Below are positions 28,815 to 37,456 of a stretch of 64,000 bases of DNA, piece after piece; within the stretch, counting starts at the first letter, position 1, and the number at the start of each line of letters is the position of its first letter. The stretch lies in assembly GCF_026183695.1 (NCBI RefSeq), contig NZ_JAPFRD010000013.1:124001-188000 (forward strand), read 5' to 3'. Position numbers and translations under genes: made by a program. Source of the stretch: Alteromonas aquimaris. Lineage in GTDB: Bacteria > Pseudomonadota > Gammaproteobacteria > Enterobacterales > Alteromonadaceae. Below the pieces are notes generated by a model that was not told where the DNA came from, ran no database searches, and saw only the letters and a list, made by a program, of their open reading frames with translations.

Positions 28815-30737
28815 CTACGATAAATACTGCTTAAGTCCTGCAACGTCATGTTTGCTGACGTAACGAAGGATGTTTTTCAACTGTTCAGCGTCTATTGGTT
28901 TAACCAAGTGGTAATCAAACCCTGCTTCTTTCGTACGCTGGAGATCCTCTTCCCGGCCCCACCCTGTTAATGCAATAAGGATGGTATTCGTTCTCCATTC
29001 AGCTTGACGCATCAGTTTCGCGGTTTCATACCCATTGAGTTCTGGCATCCCAATGTCCATAAAAATAATATCCGGCGATAACTCAGCTGCTACTTCTAAC
29101 GCTTCTTTGCCACTATACACAGTATCAACTGAATACCCGAGCATAAGAATAAGCATTCCCAGGATATCTGCCGCCGACTTATTGTCGTCGACAAGCAGCA
29201 CTTTACAAGATTTCTCTTTGCGCTCTTCACCTGATTTTAGTGAATCGTTTTCTGCTAATTTAAAATTAGTGACGGGTAACTGAACCACAAACTTACTCCC
29301 TCTTGCCGGATAACTTGAGCTAACCGTTACCGACCCATCGTGTAATTCTATAAGTCTTTTTACCAGTGACAGCCCCACGCCTAACCCCTGCTCTCCCGAT
29401 TCAAGTTCATAACCGGATTGCGAAAAGAGCTCGAAAATATGCTCATGGTGTTCTGGCGGAATGCCAATTCCGTTATCCTGGATTGAAACTAAAACGTTTT
29501 CATCATGTACATCCATAGCGACTTCGATTCTGCCTTCGCGTGGCGTGTATTTGGTTGCGTTATCTAATAAATTAGAGAAAATTTGAATAAGACGTACCTT
29601 GTCGCCCTTCACTACTATCGATTCGAACTTATTTCTATCGTAAACAAATTGATGCTGGGCGGTTTCCATTTTTACCGCTACTGACTCAATTGCACTTGAG
29701 ATAACATCGTTCAGCTCCACCTCATCAATTTTTAACGTCATGACATTTCTGGTTATGCGCGAAACATCCATTAAGTCATTAACCAGTGAGGTTAATTGCT
29801 GGCTTTGTTTTTCCATGGTTGAGCGCAACGATTCGATAGCCTCAAGGTTTCTATTCTCTATAGCTATTTTCATTGCTTCAAGACCACTGGTGATAGGCGC
29901 TAATGGATTTCTAAGTTCATGTGCCAGGGTAGCTAAAAAATCATCCTTGCGAGTATTTGCTTCTTTTAACGCTTCGTTAGTGGTTTTTATCTGCTCCATC
30001 AGCTGAGTTTCGCGTCGCAATGCGTATAGCTCTTTCTGTAACTGAGAGGACAGTTCACACGCCCCGGCTTCCGGATCATTAAAGATTTTCTCAGCCAGCT
30101 TTTCCTGAACGGTAAATAATTGGCGTAAATCGTCTTCTATTTCTAAATCAGGGTGAACCTTTGTCCAATAATGGGCGGTCCGAATGAAGGTCAGCAAGAC
30201 CAGTAAATACTCTAAGTCGTTAGGTGAGTATGCCAGTTTCAACGCATCCAGGCAGTCAGGCGTACTTTCCGTCTGGAGTAAGATATGCGCCACACAGACA
30301 AAAATGGCATACTCGTCCTCGGAGCCTTGTTCAGGGGCTCGCGACATAGATAACTTTTGCCGCTTAACCATTTCAAGGTAGGGAAGCAGGTCATCATTCC
30401 GTGGCAATGGCTCGGCCAAAAGGGAAATAATTAAATCAATGGAAGATAAATTACTTGAGGGGTCACCCGATGGGTGGCCCAGCCCCGCTAAAAAGCCGAT
30501 GTGTCGGGCTATGCAATACCTTACTTCGCAAAAACGCGAAGTGTATACAAACAAACGCTCTTTAAATAATGAAGGGAACGGGTTGTTTAGATACGCAAAT
30601 TTCGCAAACCCCCAAAGGTTCTGGGTGATATCGGGGGATTCAGAGGCGAGTTTAAAAAAGTTGGGCACAACGCCAAAGCGACTTTCAACCTCGGTCAGCA
30701 GACTCTGCTTGTGTTGATTTTCTATTTGAGCTTTCAT
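28815..30737 (-). CDS. Hybrid histidine kinase with AhpD-like N-terminal domain and receiver
   Basis: 640 residues in three parts. Residues 1-200 resemble the AhpD/carboxymuconolactone decarboxylase fold, with RLFVYTSRFCEVRYCIARHIGFL; the spacing C70-x4-C75-x3-H79 differs from the peroxidase CxxC. A coiled coil (about 235-265) leads to the HisKA H-box FLATLAHELRNPLA with H273, and an HATPase_c domain (NLLDNATKY, DNGIGIPPEH, GLGVGLSLVK). The C-terminal receiver has VDDN near 517, phospho-acceptor D561 in IIFMDIGMPE and the conserved K in LVKPID. There is no membrane segment, so it is a cytoplasmic sensor. No partner regulator gene is adjacent. Confidence 0.88.
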   Translation of the reverse strand: MKAQIENQHKQSLLTEVESRFGVVPNFFKLASESPDITQNLWGFAKFAYLNNPFPSLFKERLFVYTSRFCEVRYCIARHIGFLAGLGHPSGDPSSNLSSIDLIISLLAEPLPRNDDLLPYLEMVKRQKLSMSRAPEQGSEDEYAIFVCVAHILLQTESTPDCLDALKLAYSPNDLEYLLVLLTFIRTAHYWTKVHPDLEIEDDLRQLFTVQEKLAEKIFNDPEAGACELSSQLQKELYALRRETQLMEQIKTTNEALKEANTRKDDFLATLAHELRNPLAPITSGLEAMKIAIENRNLEAIESLRSTMEKQSQQLTSLVNDLMDVSRITRNVMTLKIDEVELNDVISSAIESVAVKMETAQHQFVYDRNKFESIVVKGDKVRLIQIFSNLLDNATKYTPREGRIEVAMDVHDENVLVSIQDNGIGIPPEHHEHIFELFSQSGYELESGEQGLGVGLSLVKRLIELHDGSVTVSSSYPARGSKFVVQLPVTNFKLAENDSLKSGEERKEKSCKVLLVDDNKSAADILGMLILMLGYSVDTVYSGKEALEVAAELSPDIIFMDIGMPELNGYETAKLMRQAEWRTNTILIALTGWGREEDLQRTKEAGFDYHLVKPIDAEQLKNILRYVSKHDVAGLKQYLS

Positions 30738-30944
30738 CTACGCATTAACTTAATTAGATTCAGTGGATTGCCACAATAAGACGCTGTCAATCCATTACCG
30801 CATATAAGTTGGCGTATAATGGGAAAAATAAAAAAGAAGCGCTATGATAGCAATAAGAGAATCCGCGTCATCTGGTTCACAATTAGAACACTATTTTTCA
30901 AATTCTCAATACTTACGCAATAACGCTTTTTTTAACTGATCCTG

Positions 30945-31430
30945 TTATTCGATATCTAAAGGCTCAGGTGAGAGGATGACGCCGGTTGAGTCTGCGTAGA
31001 GGTGGTCTTCAGGTAAAAATGTCACGCCACCAAAGTTCACTGGAACATCAACGTCACCTATGCTTTCCACCTCAGCATTTACCGGGATGGAAGCAACTGC
31101 GAGTACACCAATGTCTAAATCAGCCAGACTATCGACTTCCCGAACACTTCCGTAACACACAATGCCTTCCCACTCATTATCGATGGCAACCTGCGCGGAA
31201 TTAGCGTCGATTAACGCGCGTCGTGTGGAGCCCCCGCCATCGATGAGTAACACTTTTCCAGCACCATTTTGTGCCAGAACGCGATCAATCAAACCACGAT
31301 CTTCATAACATTTGATAGTGGTGATCTCACCGCCGAACGAATACCGTCCGCCGTAACTGACAAAAATTGGGTCAACTACATCAACACTGTCGGCAAACAA
31401 GTCACATAATTCGGAAGTATTGTAATCCAT
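30945..31430 (-). CDS. rraA: Regulator of ribonuclease activity A
   Basis: 161 residues matching RraA: starts [23 protein letters not shown], with [15 protein letters not shown], the [17 protein letters not shown] loop and the [13 protein letters not shown] block. RraA is a trimer that binds the C-terminal region of RNase E and inhibits it, changing mRNA stability. It resembles HMG/CHA aldolases in fold but lacks their activity. It stands alone on the minus strand; no clear terminator was seen. Confidence 0.96.
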   Translation of the reverse strand: MDYNTSELCDLFADSVDVVDPIFVSYGGRYSFGGEITTIKCYEDRGLIDRVLAQNGAGKVLLIDGGGSTRRALIDANSAQVAIDNEWEGIVCYGSVREVDSLADLDIGVLAVASIPVNAEVESIGDVDVPVNFGGVTFLPEDHLYADSTGVILSPEPLDIE

Positions 31431-31910
31431 CGATTTTCCTTACAGGCGCTTAATAACTGCTTTGCCTAGCATAGCATCATTTAGGTTAAATCAAACACAT
31501 TGGTGATATTTATCAGTAATTCACGCTTTTTAAACATGACCAGCCGGATAATGACTCACCGTCCACAGGTTGCATTTAACTGACTCGTTGGCTGTCATAA
31601 ATAAATGATTTGTTTTTGAGCAATCTCTATGTGGTTAATGATAAATAAATCGGATAAGGCCCTTAATTTACGCGTTAAGTAGTTCTGTTATTTTTATATG
31701 GCACTTATTGGTTAATGGGGGCTTAGCGTGTTCGTCCGGACTCAGTGATATTTCACCTGCCATAACCACGCCGGCGGTGGTCTGCTATAGACCTTGAGTT
31801 CAACTTTTAAATAAAGAGCGATTACCGACCACCTCAGGCGCTTTCTTCACTTGCAATTTAATATTGCGATGAGATGATACAGGAATTGTACTTTTCTTAG
31901 CTTAATCATC
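31431..31910. other. Intergenic region upstream of lptM, about 480 bases
   Basis: No gene is supported between rraA and lptM. In E. coli cyaY is divergent from this operon, but no frataxin-like frame is present here. An imperfect dyad ACCACGCCGGCGGTGGT lies near 31766. No lysine riboswitch features were recognised before lysA. Confidence 0.5.
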
Positions 31911-32057
31911 GTGTCGAAAAAGTTCTCGTTTGTCAGTGTTCTTGTAAGTGTTACGTTCATTAGTGCCTGCGGATATCGTGGAGCGCTTTATCTCCCTGAA
32001 GAGGAAGATAACCAACCGACACAGAAGGTAGAAACACCCCATAAAGAGGTCCAGTAA
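31911..32057 (+). CDS. lptM: LptM (YifL) lipoprotein, LPS translocon maturation factor
   Basis: A 48-residue frame from a GTG at 31911: a short lipoprotein signal with lipobox ISAC (C20), then the family signature CGYRGALYLPEE, which matches the CGxKGPLYxP motif of LptM/YifL, then a polar Q/T/E-rich tail. LptM is anchored in the outer membrane and helps the LptD-LptE translocon form its correct disulfides. The position directly before lysA and dapF (yifL-dapF in E. coli) supports the call. It ends one base before the lysA ATG. It is too short for most length cut-offs and would easily be missed. The ribosome site is weak, and GTG is the only plausible start before the signal sequence. Confidence 0.92.
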   Translation: MSKKFSFVSVLVSVTFISACGYRGALYLPEEEDNQPTQKVETPHKEVQ

Positions 32058-32058
32058 T

Positions 32059-33309
32059 ATGGACCATTTTCAATACCAGGGTGGCAAACTATTTGCCGAA
32101 GATGTTTCAGTGCAGTCCATTGCCCAGGAGCATGGGACCCCTTTGTATATTTATTCACGCGCCACGCTGGAACGTCATTGGCATGCCTTTAATGATGCGG
32201 TAGGAACTCACCCCCACCTGATTTGTTACGCCGTGAAAGCCAACTCGAATTTAGGGGTTTTGAGTGTGTTGGCTAAATTGGGTTCAGGGTTTGATATTGT
32301 GTCGGGCGGCGAGCTGGCTCGGGTTATTGAAGCGGGTGGCGATCCAGCCAAAGTGGTGTTTTCAGGGGTTGCCAAAAAACCGGAAGAAATTCGATATGCA
32401 TTAGAGCAAGGTATTATGTGCTTTAATGTTGAATCTGAACCTGAACTGCAACGCATCAATCAGGTTGCACAGGATATGAATCAAACTGCATCTATTTCGT
32501 TACGCATTAATCCAGACGTTGATGCGGGTACCCACCCCTATATTTCTACCGGGTTAAAGGCGAATAAATTTGGCATCCCTCGCGAGCGTGCAGTGGCCGC
32601 TTACAAGCTTGCTCACTCGCTTCCCCATTTGAATGTTGTGGGTATGGATTGTCACATTGGTTCACAGTTAACGCAGGTTCAGCCCTTTGTCGATGCGTTG
32701 GATAGATTACTGCTGTTAGTTGACGAACTTGCCGAGTATGGCATTCACATCTCCCATCTTGATGTGGGCGGCGGGTTAGGTGTGAAGTATCTTAACGAGC
32801 GCCCTCCCCATCCCAAAGAATATGCTGCTGCCATGGCGGAAAGAATGACAGGGCGTGAAAATCTTAAACTTATTCTTGAGCCCGGCAGAGCGATTGCGGC
32901 CAATGCAGGCATACTGGTTACCCAAGTCGAGTTCGTAAAAGAAGGCGATGAAAAGCATTTCGCCATTGTGGATGCGGCAATGAACGATTTAATTCGCCCC
33001 GCTCTGTATGCGGCATGGCAGGATATTATTCGGGTAGAACAAGTTACCAGTGCACCTACACGCACATATGACGTAGTGGGCCCGGTTTGCGAAACCGGTG
33101 ACTTTTTGGGTAAAGACCGCCAGTTAGCGGTGGCAGAAGGCGATTATTTGGCCGTGCGCGGGGCCGGTGCCTATGGTTTTGTCATGGCATCAAACTATAA
33201 CAGCCGCTGCCGCCCAGCCGAAATAATGGTCGATCAGCAACGCGTTCATGTGGTACGGGAAAGAGAAAAACAAAAAGATCTCTGGAAAGGTGAGCATAAA
33301 CTTACGTAA
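32059..33309 (+). CDS. lysA: Diaminopimelate decarboxylase
   Basis: 416 residues, a fold III PLP enzyme. The lysine that binds PLP is in CYAVKANSN near residue 58; HIGSQL, DVGGGLG and EPGRAI(A)ANAG supply phosphate and substrate contacts, and GPVCETGDFLG contains the active-site Cys of the second subunit. It converts meso-diaminopimelate to lysine with loss of CO2. Starts 1 base after lptM and is followed by dapF after 47 bases. The AGAGG site lies inside the end of lptM, suggesting coupling. Confidence 0.98.
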   Translation: MDHFQYQGGKLFAEDVSVQSIAQEHGTPLYIYSRATLERHWHAFNDAVGTHPHLICYAVKANSNLGVLSVLAKLGSGFDIVSGGELARVIEAGGDPAKVVFSGVAKKPEEIRYALEQGIMCFNVESEPELQRINQVAQDMNQTASISLRINPDVDAGTHPYISTGLKANKFGIPRERAVAAYKLAHSLPHLNVVGMDCHIGSQLTQVQPFVDALDRLLLLVDELAEYGIHISHLDVGGGLGVKYLNERPPHPKEYAAAMAERMTGRENLKLILEPGRAIAANAGILVTQVEFVKEGDEKHFAIVDAAMNDLIRPALYAAWQDIIRVEQVTSAPTRTYDVVGPVCETGDFLGKDRQLAVAEGDYLAVRGAGAYGFVMASNYNSRCRPAEIMVDQQRVHVVREREKQKDLWKGEHKLT

Positions 33310-33356
33310 ACTAGGAGCACCTTTATTTGTATTTACAAGAATAAGAACCGTTCTCT

Positions 33357-34187
33357 ATGCAGGTGAATTTTTCAAAGATGCACGGCCTTGGCAATGATTT
33401 TGTTGTGGTCGACAATGTCACGCAGAACGTTTTCTTTTCGAAAGACCGTATCCAGCAACTCGCCGATCGGCATTTTGGCATTGGCTTTGATCAGCTTTTG
33501 ATGGTTGAGCCGCCCTATGATCCTGAACAAGATTTCCACTATCGTATTTTTAATGCCGATGGCAGTGAAGTGGGCCAATGCGGCAATGGTGCCCGGTGTT
33601 TCGCACGGTTTGTCAAACATAAGGGGTTAATCAACCGCAACCGCATTGTGGTAAGCACCACTAATGGCAAAATGGTGCTTTATCTTGAAAAAGATGGGCA
33701 GGTGACGGTAAACATGGGTAAGCCTGATTTTGCACCCGCCAGCATTCCGTTTAAAGCCAATAAGGAAGAGAAAACCTATATCATCCGGGAAAACGAACAA
33801 ACCTTCTTTTGCGGAGCAGTGTCGATGGGCAATCCCCACTGCGTATTAGAAGTAGAGAACGTGGACGAGGCGGATGTTGCCACTATTGGCCCTCTTTTGG
33901 AAACCAGCGAACGATTTCCAGAGGGTGTTAATGTTGGCTTTATGCAGGTATTATCTTCAAGACATATTCGTCTGCGTGTGTTTGAACGCGGAAGTGGCGA
34001 AACCCTGGCATGTGGAAGTGGCGCGTGCGCTGCCGTTGCTATAGGCCAGATTCAGGGGAAATTAGATAAAGATGTGCAAGTTGATCTGCCGGGTGGAACA
34101 TTAAGAGTTCGCTGGCAGGGCGGAGACAGTATGCTAAAAATGACGGGTCCCGCTGAGCATATCTATGACGGACACTTTACTGTATGA
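33357..34187 (+). CDS. dapF: Diaminopimelate epimerase
   Basis: 276 residues with the two catalytic cysteines visible: [13 protein letters not shown] in the first half and [11 protein letters not shown] in the second. It begins with [17 protein letters not shown], typical for DapF. It interconverts LL- and meso-diaminopimelate, feeding both LysA and peptidoglycan synthesis. Its TGA overlaps the ATG of the DUF484 gene by 4 bases. Confidence 0.98.
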   Translation: MQVNFSKMHGLGNDFVVVDNVTQNVFFSKDRIQQLADRHFGIGFDQLLMVEPPYDPEQDFHYRIFNADGSEVGQCGNGARCFARFVKHKGLINRNRIVVSTTNGKMVLYLEKDGQVTVNMGKPDFAPASIPFKANKEEKTYIIRENEQTFFCGAVSMGNPHCVLEVENVDEADVATIGPLLETSERFPEGVNVGFMQVLSSRHIRLRVFERGSGETLACGSGACAAVAIGQIQGKLDKDVQVDLPGGTLRVRWQGGDSMLKMTGPAEHIYDGHFTV

Positions 34188-34882
34188 ATGATTTTACAGG
34201 ACAGCCCAAGACAACCGTACCGTTAGAGCCCAGGTATGAAGAAGCCGACGGGGTGAACGCCGACGATGTGCGCAGTTATTTGCTGAAGCACCCTGAATTT
34301 TTTAGTCACCATCCTGACTTGTTGGAACGATTGCATATACCACATCAGCAAAAGGGCAGTGTTTCTTTAGTTGAATTGCAAAGCGAGCAGTACCGCAAAA
34401 AACTTCGTCAACTCAATTACAAGTTAAATCAGTTAATTGGTGTAGCCAAACAAAACGAGAAGATATATCGCGTTTATACTGACTTAAACGTTCAATTACT
34501 GTCCTGCAAGTCGCTTGCAGAAATTCAATTCAAGCTGGAAGAAGTGCTGCAGGAGCAGCTTAATCTGTCGGCGGTGGTAATTAGAATGTTTAAGGGTCCC
34601 CTGACGCTGCCAGAGCTACAAAAAAAACTCATTACCGAGAAACGTTTCAAACAAAATTCGTTTTTCTTTGGTCGCTTAAGCCAGCACGAAAAGCAGCTGT
34701 TATTTGGCGACTTAGCCGCCGAATCGGTGGCATTAATTGCGTTAGGTGAAAAGAATGAGTTGGGCTTAGTGGGCGTAGGCAGTGCCGATGCGACGCACTT
34801 CACCCCGGATATGGACACTTTGTTACTTAAACAACTCCAACAAGTGTTGAATATCGTTATTCCAGACCTCCTTGGATATTGA
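34184..34882 (+). CDS. DUF484 family protein (YigA-like)
   Basis: 232 residues. The N-terminal block [40 protein letters not shown] is the defining DUF484 segment; a coiled coil (about 65-95) and a GAF-like C-terminal half ([20 protein letters not shown]) follow. The function is not known, but the gene almost always lies between dapF and xerC, as here. It overlaps dapF by 4 bases and its stop shares one base with the xerC ATG. Confidence 0.93.
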   Translation: MNDFTGQPKTTVPLEPRYEEADGVNADDVRSYLLKHPEFFSHHPDLLERLHIPHQQKGSVSLVELQSEQYRKKLRQLNYKLNQLIGVAKQNEKIYRVYTDLNVQLLSCKSLAEIQFKLEEVLQEQLNLSAVVIRMFKGPLTLPELQKKLITEKRFKQNSFFFGRLSQHEKQLLFGDLAAESVALIALGEKNELGLVGVGSADATHFTPDMDTLLLKQLQQVLNIVIPDLLGY

Positions 34883-35805
34883 TGGCCACCCCGTCTATTG
34901 AATCGTTAACCGATGAATGCCGGGTTTGGCTGCAAAAATATTTACTCCATATACAGGTTGTTCGCGGCTTATCCGCTCATACCGTTAGCAACTATCGCCG
35001 CCAGCTAATCGTCATTGCAGATATCCTGGCTATTACCGACTGGCGCTCGCTTACTCAGGTGGATGTGAAGCGGGTGCTTGCCTCCTCCAAGCGCGCCGCG
35101 CAGCAACCACGAAGTGTCGCTTTACGACTATCCGCTCTGCGCTCGTTTTGCCAGTATTTAATCGAACAAAATTATCTGGATTCGAATCCCGTTGAAGGCG
35201 TACAGGCACCTAAAACCGGCAGGCCCCTCCCAAAGCAACTTAATGTTGACGAAATGCAGCAACTATTGGCAAGCGAACAGGAGGCTGACATCGCCTGTCG
35301 CGATATGGCGATGTTCGAAGTCATGTACGGTTGCGGTTTGCGGCTAAATGAACTCACATCTCTCAATTTGGCTGATATCAAATCGGACGGTACTCTCTGG
35401 GTTACGGGAAAAGGAAATAAACAGCGCGTGCTGCCCTTAGGTCGAGTGGCTGCGAAAGCGCTCCATGCGTGGCTGAAAGTACGCGGGAATTACGCATCCA
35501 TGTATGAAAGCGCGTTATTTGTGAGCAAGCGAGGTACCCGCATATCTAATCGACAGGTGGGTAACCGTCTTAATGAGCTTGCGGCTCAGCAAGGTATGAA
35601 CCAATCAGTTAATCCGCATAAATTACGTCATTCATTCGCCACTCATGTTTTGGAATCAAGCGGTGACTTACGCGCCGTACAGGAGTTGCTGGGCCACGCA
35701 AACCTTTCTACGACACAGGTTTATACGCACCTGGATTTTCAGCATCTGGCCAAGGTTTACGATAAGGCTCATCCCCGCGCCAGACGACGTTCGCAGGAAA
35801 AATAA
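34882..35805 (+). CDS. xerC: Tyrosine recombinase XerC
   Basis: 307 residues from the ATG at 34882. The SAM-like core-binding domain (about 10-105) precedes the catalytic domain with all key residues: R154 in GCGLRLNEL, K178 in TGKGNK, H246 and R249 in PHKLRHSFATH, H272 in LLGHANLSTTQ and the nucleophile Y281 in QVYTHLD. XerC works with XerD at dif to resolve chromosome dimers. It shares one base with the preceding gene's stop and one with the following gene's start, so expression is tightly coupled within this operon. Confidence 0.97.
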   Translation: MATPSIESLTDECRVWLQKYLLHIQVVRGLSAHTVSNYRRQLIVIADILAITDWRSLTQVDVKRVLASSKRAAQQPRSVALRLSALRSFCQYLIEQNYLDSNPVEGVQAPKTGRPLPKQLNVDEMQQLLASEQEADIACRDMAMFEVMYGCGLRLNELTSLNLADIKSDGTLWVTGKGNKQRVLPLGRVAAKALHAWLKVRGNYASMYESALFVSKRGTRISNRQVGNRLNELAAQQGMNQSVNPHKLRHSFATHVLESSGDLRAVQELLGHANLSTTQVYTHLDFQHLAKVYDKAHPRARRRSQEK

Positions 35806-36518
35806 TGAAATTTTATCGCCCGCTAAAACCGGTTAGAGCTTTGACCTTCGATTTGGACGATACCTTGTATGACAATGGTCCCATCATTCGTGCGGCAGAA
35901 GCAGCATTAAATTCACACCTGAAAAAACATCACCCGACTGCTGCCAACCTCGCCCCTTCCGACTGGAAAAAAATACAAGCCGACCTCATTAGCGCAAACC
36001 CGGCATTGGCATCTGATATGGGGCAACTGCGCATGCAAAGTTTATTAACCGCATTATCCGATGAACTTGCCGAACATGCTTTAGAAGATGCAGCGAAAGC
36101 CTGTTTTGATCATTTTTATGACAAAAGAAGCGATTTCGAAATTGAGCAGCAAATTCATTCATGTCTGGCAAAGCTGTCGCAAAAAGTTCCGCTAATAGCC
36201 ATTACCAATGGCAATGTGAATCCAGAGAAAATTGGTATTGCGGGTTATTTTAAACACTTTTTTCATGCTAACACGGATTTACCGATGAAACCCGCACCCG
36301 CCCTATTTAAAGCGGCCATTGATGAATTAGACTGTCAGCCAGAGCAAATTCTGCATGTCGGTGACAACTTGATTAAAGATGTTCAGGGGGCCATTAATGC
36401 GGGCATGCAAACAGCATGGTATGCACATGACCGGGGCATGATAATGCGAAAGGAAAAAGCAACCCTATTGCCGCATGTAGAATTGCAATCGCTTGATGAT
36501 CTGTTGTTGTTGATTTAA
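35805..36518 (+). CDS. yigB: HAD-family phosphatase YigB-like (FMN hydrolase type)
   Basis: 237 residues of the haloacid dehalogenase superfamily: motif I TFDLDDTLYDN with D16 and D18, motif II AITNGN, motif III lysine in KPAPALF and motif IV HVGDNLIKDVQGAINAGM. In E. coli YigB dephosphorylates FMN and other small phosphates and sits in the same place after xerC. The start ATG overlaps the xerC stop (TAATG). In E. coli uvrD follows directly; here a four-gene cassette and cysE intervene. Confidence 0.93.
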   Translation: MKFYRPLKPVRALTFDLDDTLYDNGPIIRAAEAALNSHLKKHHPTAANLAPSDWKKIQADLISANPALASDMGQLRMQSLLTALSDELAEHALEDAAKACFDHFYDKRSDFEIEQQIHSCLAKLSQKVPLIAITNGNVNPEKIGIAGYFKHFFHANTDLPMKPAPALFKAAIDELDCQPEQILHVGDNLIKDVQGAINAGMQTAWYAHDRGMIMRKEKATLLPHVELQSLDDLLLLI

Positions 36519-36811
36519 AGGTTGGCAAGCACTCACTCTTTTACCTAGGAGCAGTAAATTTCTGTCCTTCGTTCCCGTTGACCTATAAAGCTAATTTTTC
36601 TCATTCTTGATTGATTAGCTGGTAACCATTACTAACCAAATATACCGAGTGAACAAAATATACTCACGCTGGCTCAACATGTTATCCATTTACCGAGTAG
36701 TTTGTTCTGGTTAGCGCAAGTTTATCTATTCGAGGATTACGTATTATGGAAATAATCTGTTACCGTACGCACTTAGACTCTAACTCATGCTTTGTAAAAA
36801 ACGAGAAATAA

Positions 36812-37447
36812 ATGAGAACTGCGGTTTTGCTGATAATCAGTTTGCTTATCTGTTTCAAGGGATATAGCGCCCCTGATACACGTATTATCATTATTGATCA
36901 GGACAACCAGCCAGTAATCAATGCCGTGGTTTCCATACCCGCCCAATCGGTAACCCCAGACGTGAATGACATAGCGATAATGGATCAGGTCGATAAACAA
37001 TTCTCTCCTAACGTATTGGTGGTGCACAAAGGTCAAAAGGTGAGCTTCCCTAATAGTGATAACATCCGCCATCACGTGTATAGCTTTTCTGCGATCAAAC
37101 CGTTTGAGATCCGACTCTACAAAGGATCTAGTGAAGAGCCGATTTTATTTGATAAGTCCGGTCTTGCCGTATTGGGGTGTAACATTCACGACAACATGGT
37201 GGGCTACATCTACGTGGCTGATCAGGAACTAGCCAAGGTTACTGATAGTGCTGGCAGTGTGAAAGTGAGTGCGTCCGATATTACGGAAGTCGTGATCTGG
37301 CATCCCGATTTGGGTGTCGGTTCAGCGCAGAAGCAACGACTGCAGTTAAAACCAACAAAGGGGACCATGGTAGGTCAGGTGAAATTGAATAAAGTCACGG
37401 AGCGGAACCAGAAAAAAACCTTTAAATCCAGAAAATTTGGCCAGTAA
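36812..37447 (+). CDS. Periplasmic cupredoxin-like protein (methylamine utilization-type)
   Basis: 211 residues with a signal peptide ending near GYSA. A plastocyanin-like domain follows: a first His in RHHVYSF (about 86-92) and the cluster LGCNIHDNMVGY (C, H and M, about 122-133) supply the type 1 copper ligands, so it should bind copper and carry electrons or sense redox state. The C-terminal 60 residues are basic and variable. Genes of this type are often annotated as methylamine utilization protein although no mau genes are present. It is followed after 9 bases by a GGDEF/EAL gene, and the pair opens a four-gene operon. The 293 bases upstream include two copies of TACCGAGT (about 36643 and 36693) that could be operator half-sites. 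Confidence 0.8.
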   Translation: MRTAVLLIISLLICFKGYSAPDTRIIIIDQDNQPVINAVVSIPAQSVTPDVNDIAIMDQVDKQFSPNVLVVHKGQKVSFPNSDNIRHHVYSFSAIKPFEIRLYKGSSEEPILFDKSGLAVLGCNIHDNMVGYIYVADQELAKVTDSAGSVKVSASDITEVVIWHPDLGVGSAQKQRLQLKPTKGTMVGQVKLNKVTERNQKKTFKSRKFGQ

Positions 37448-37456
37448 GGGTTTAGG

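Noticed and set aside
31431..31910. A lysine riboswitch or frataxin gene upstream of lptM-lysA.
   Set aside because: No conserved riboswitch core and no open frame of suitable size were seen.
36812..37447. Methylamine utilization pathway.
   Set aside because: Only the cupredoxin-like protein resembles that label; no mau or methylamine dehydrogenase genes are nearby.
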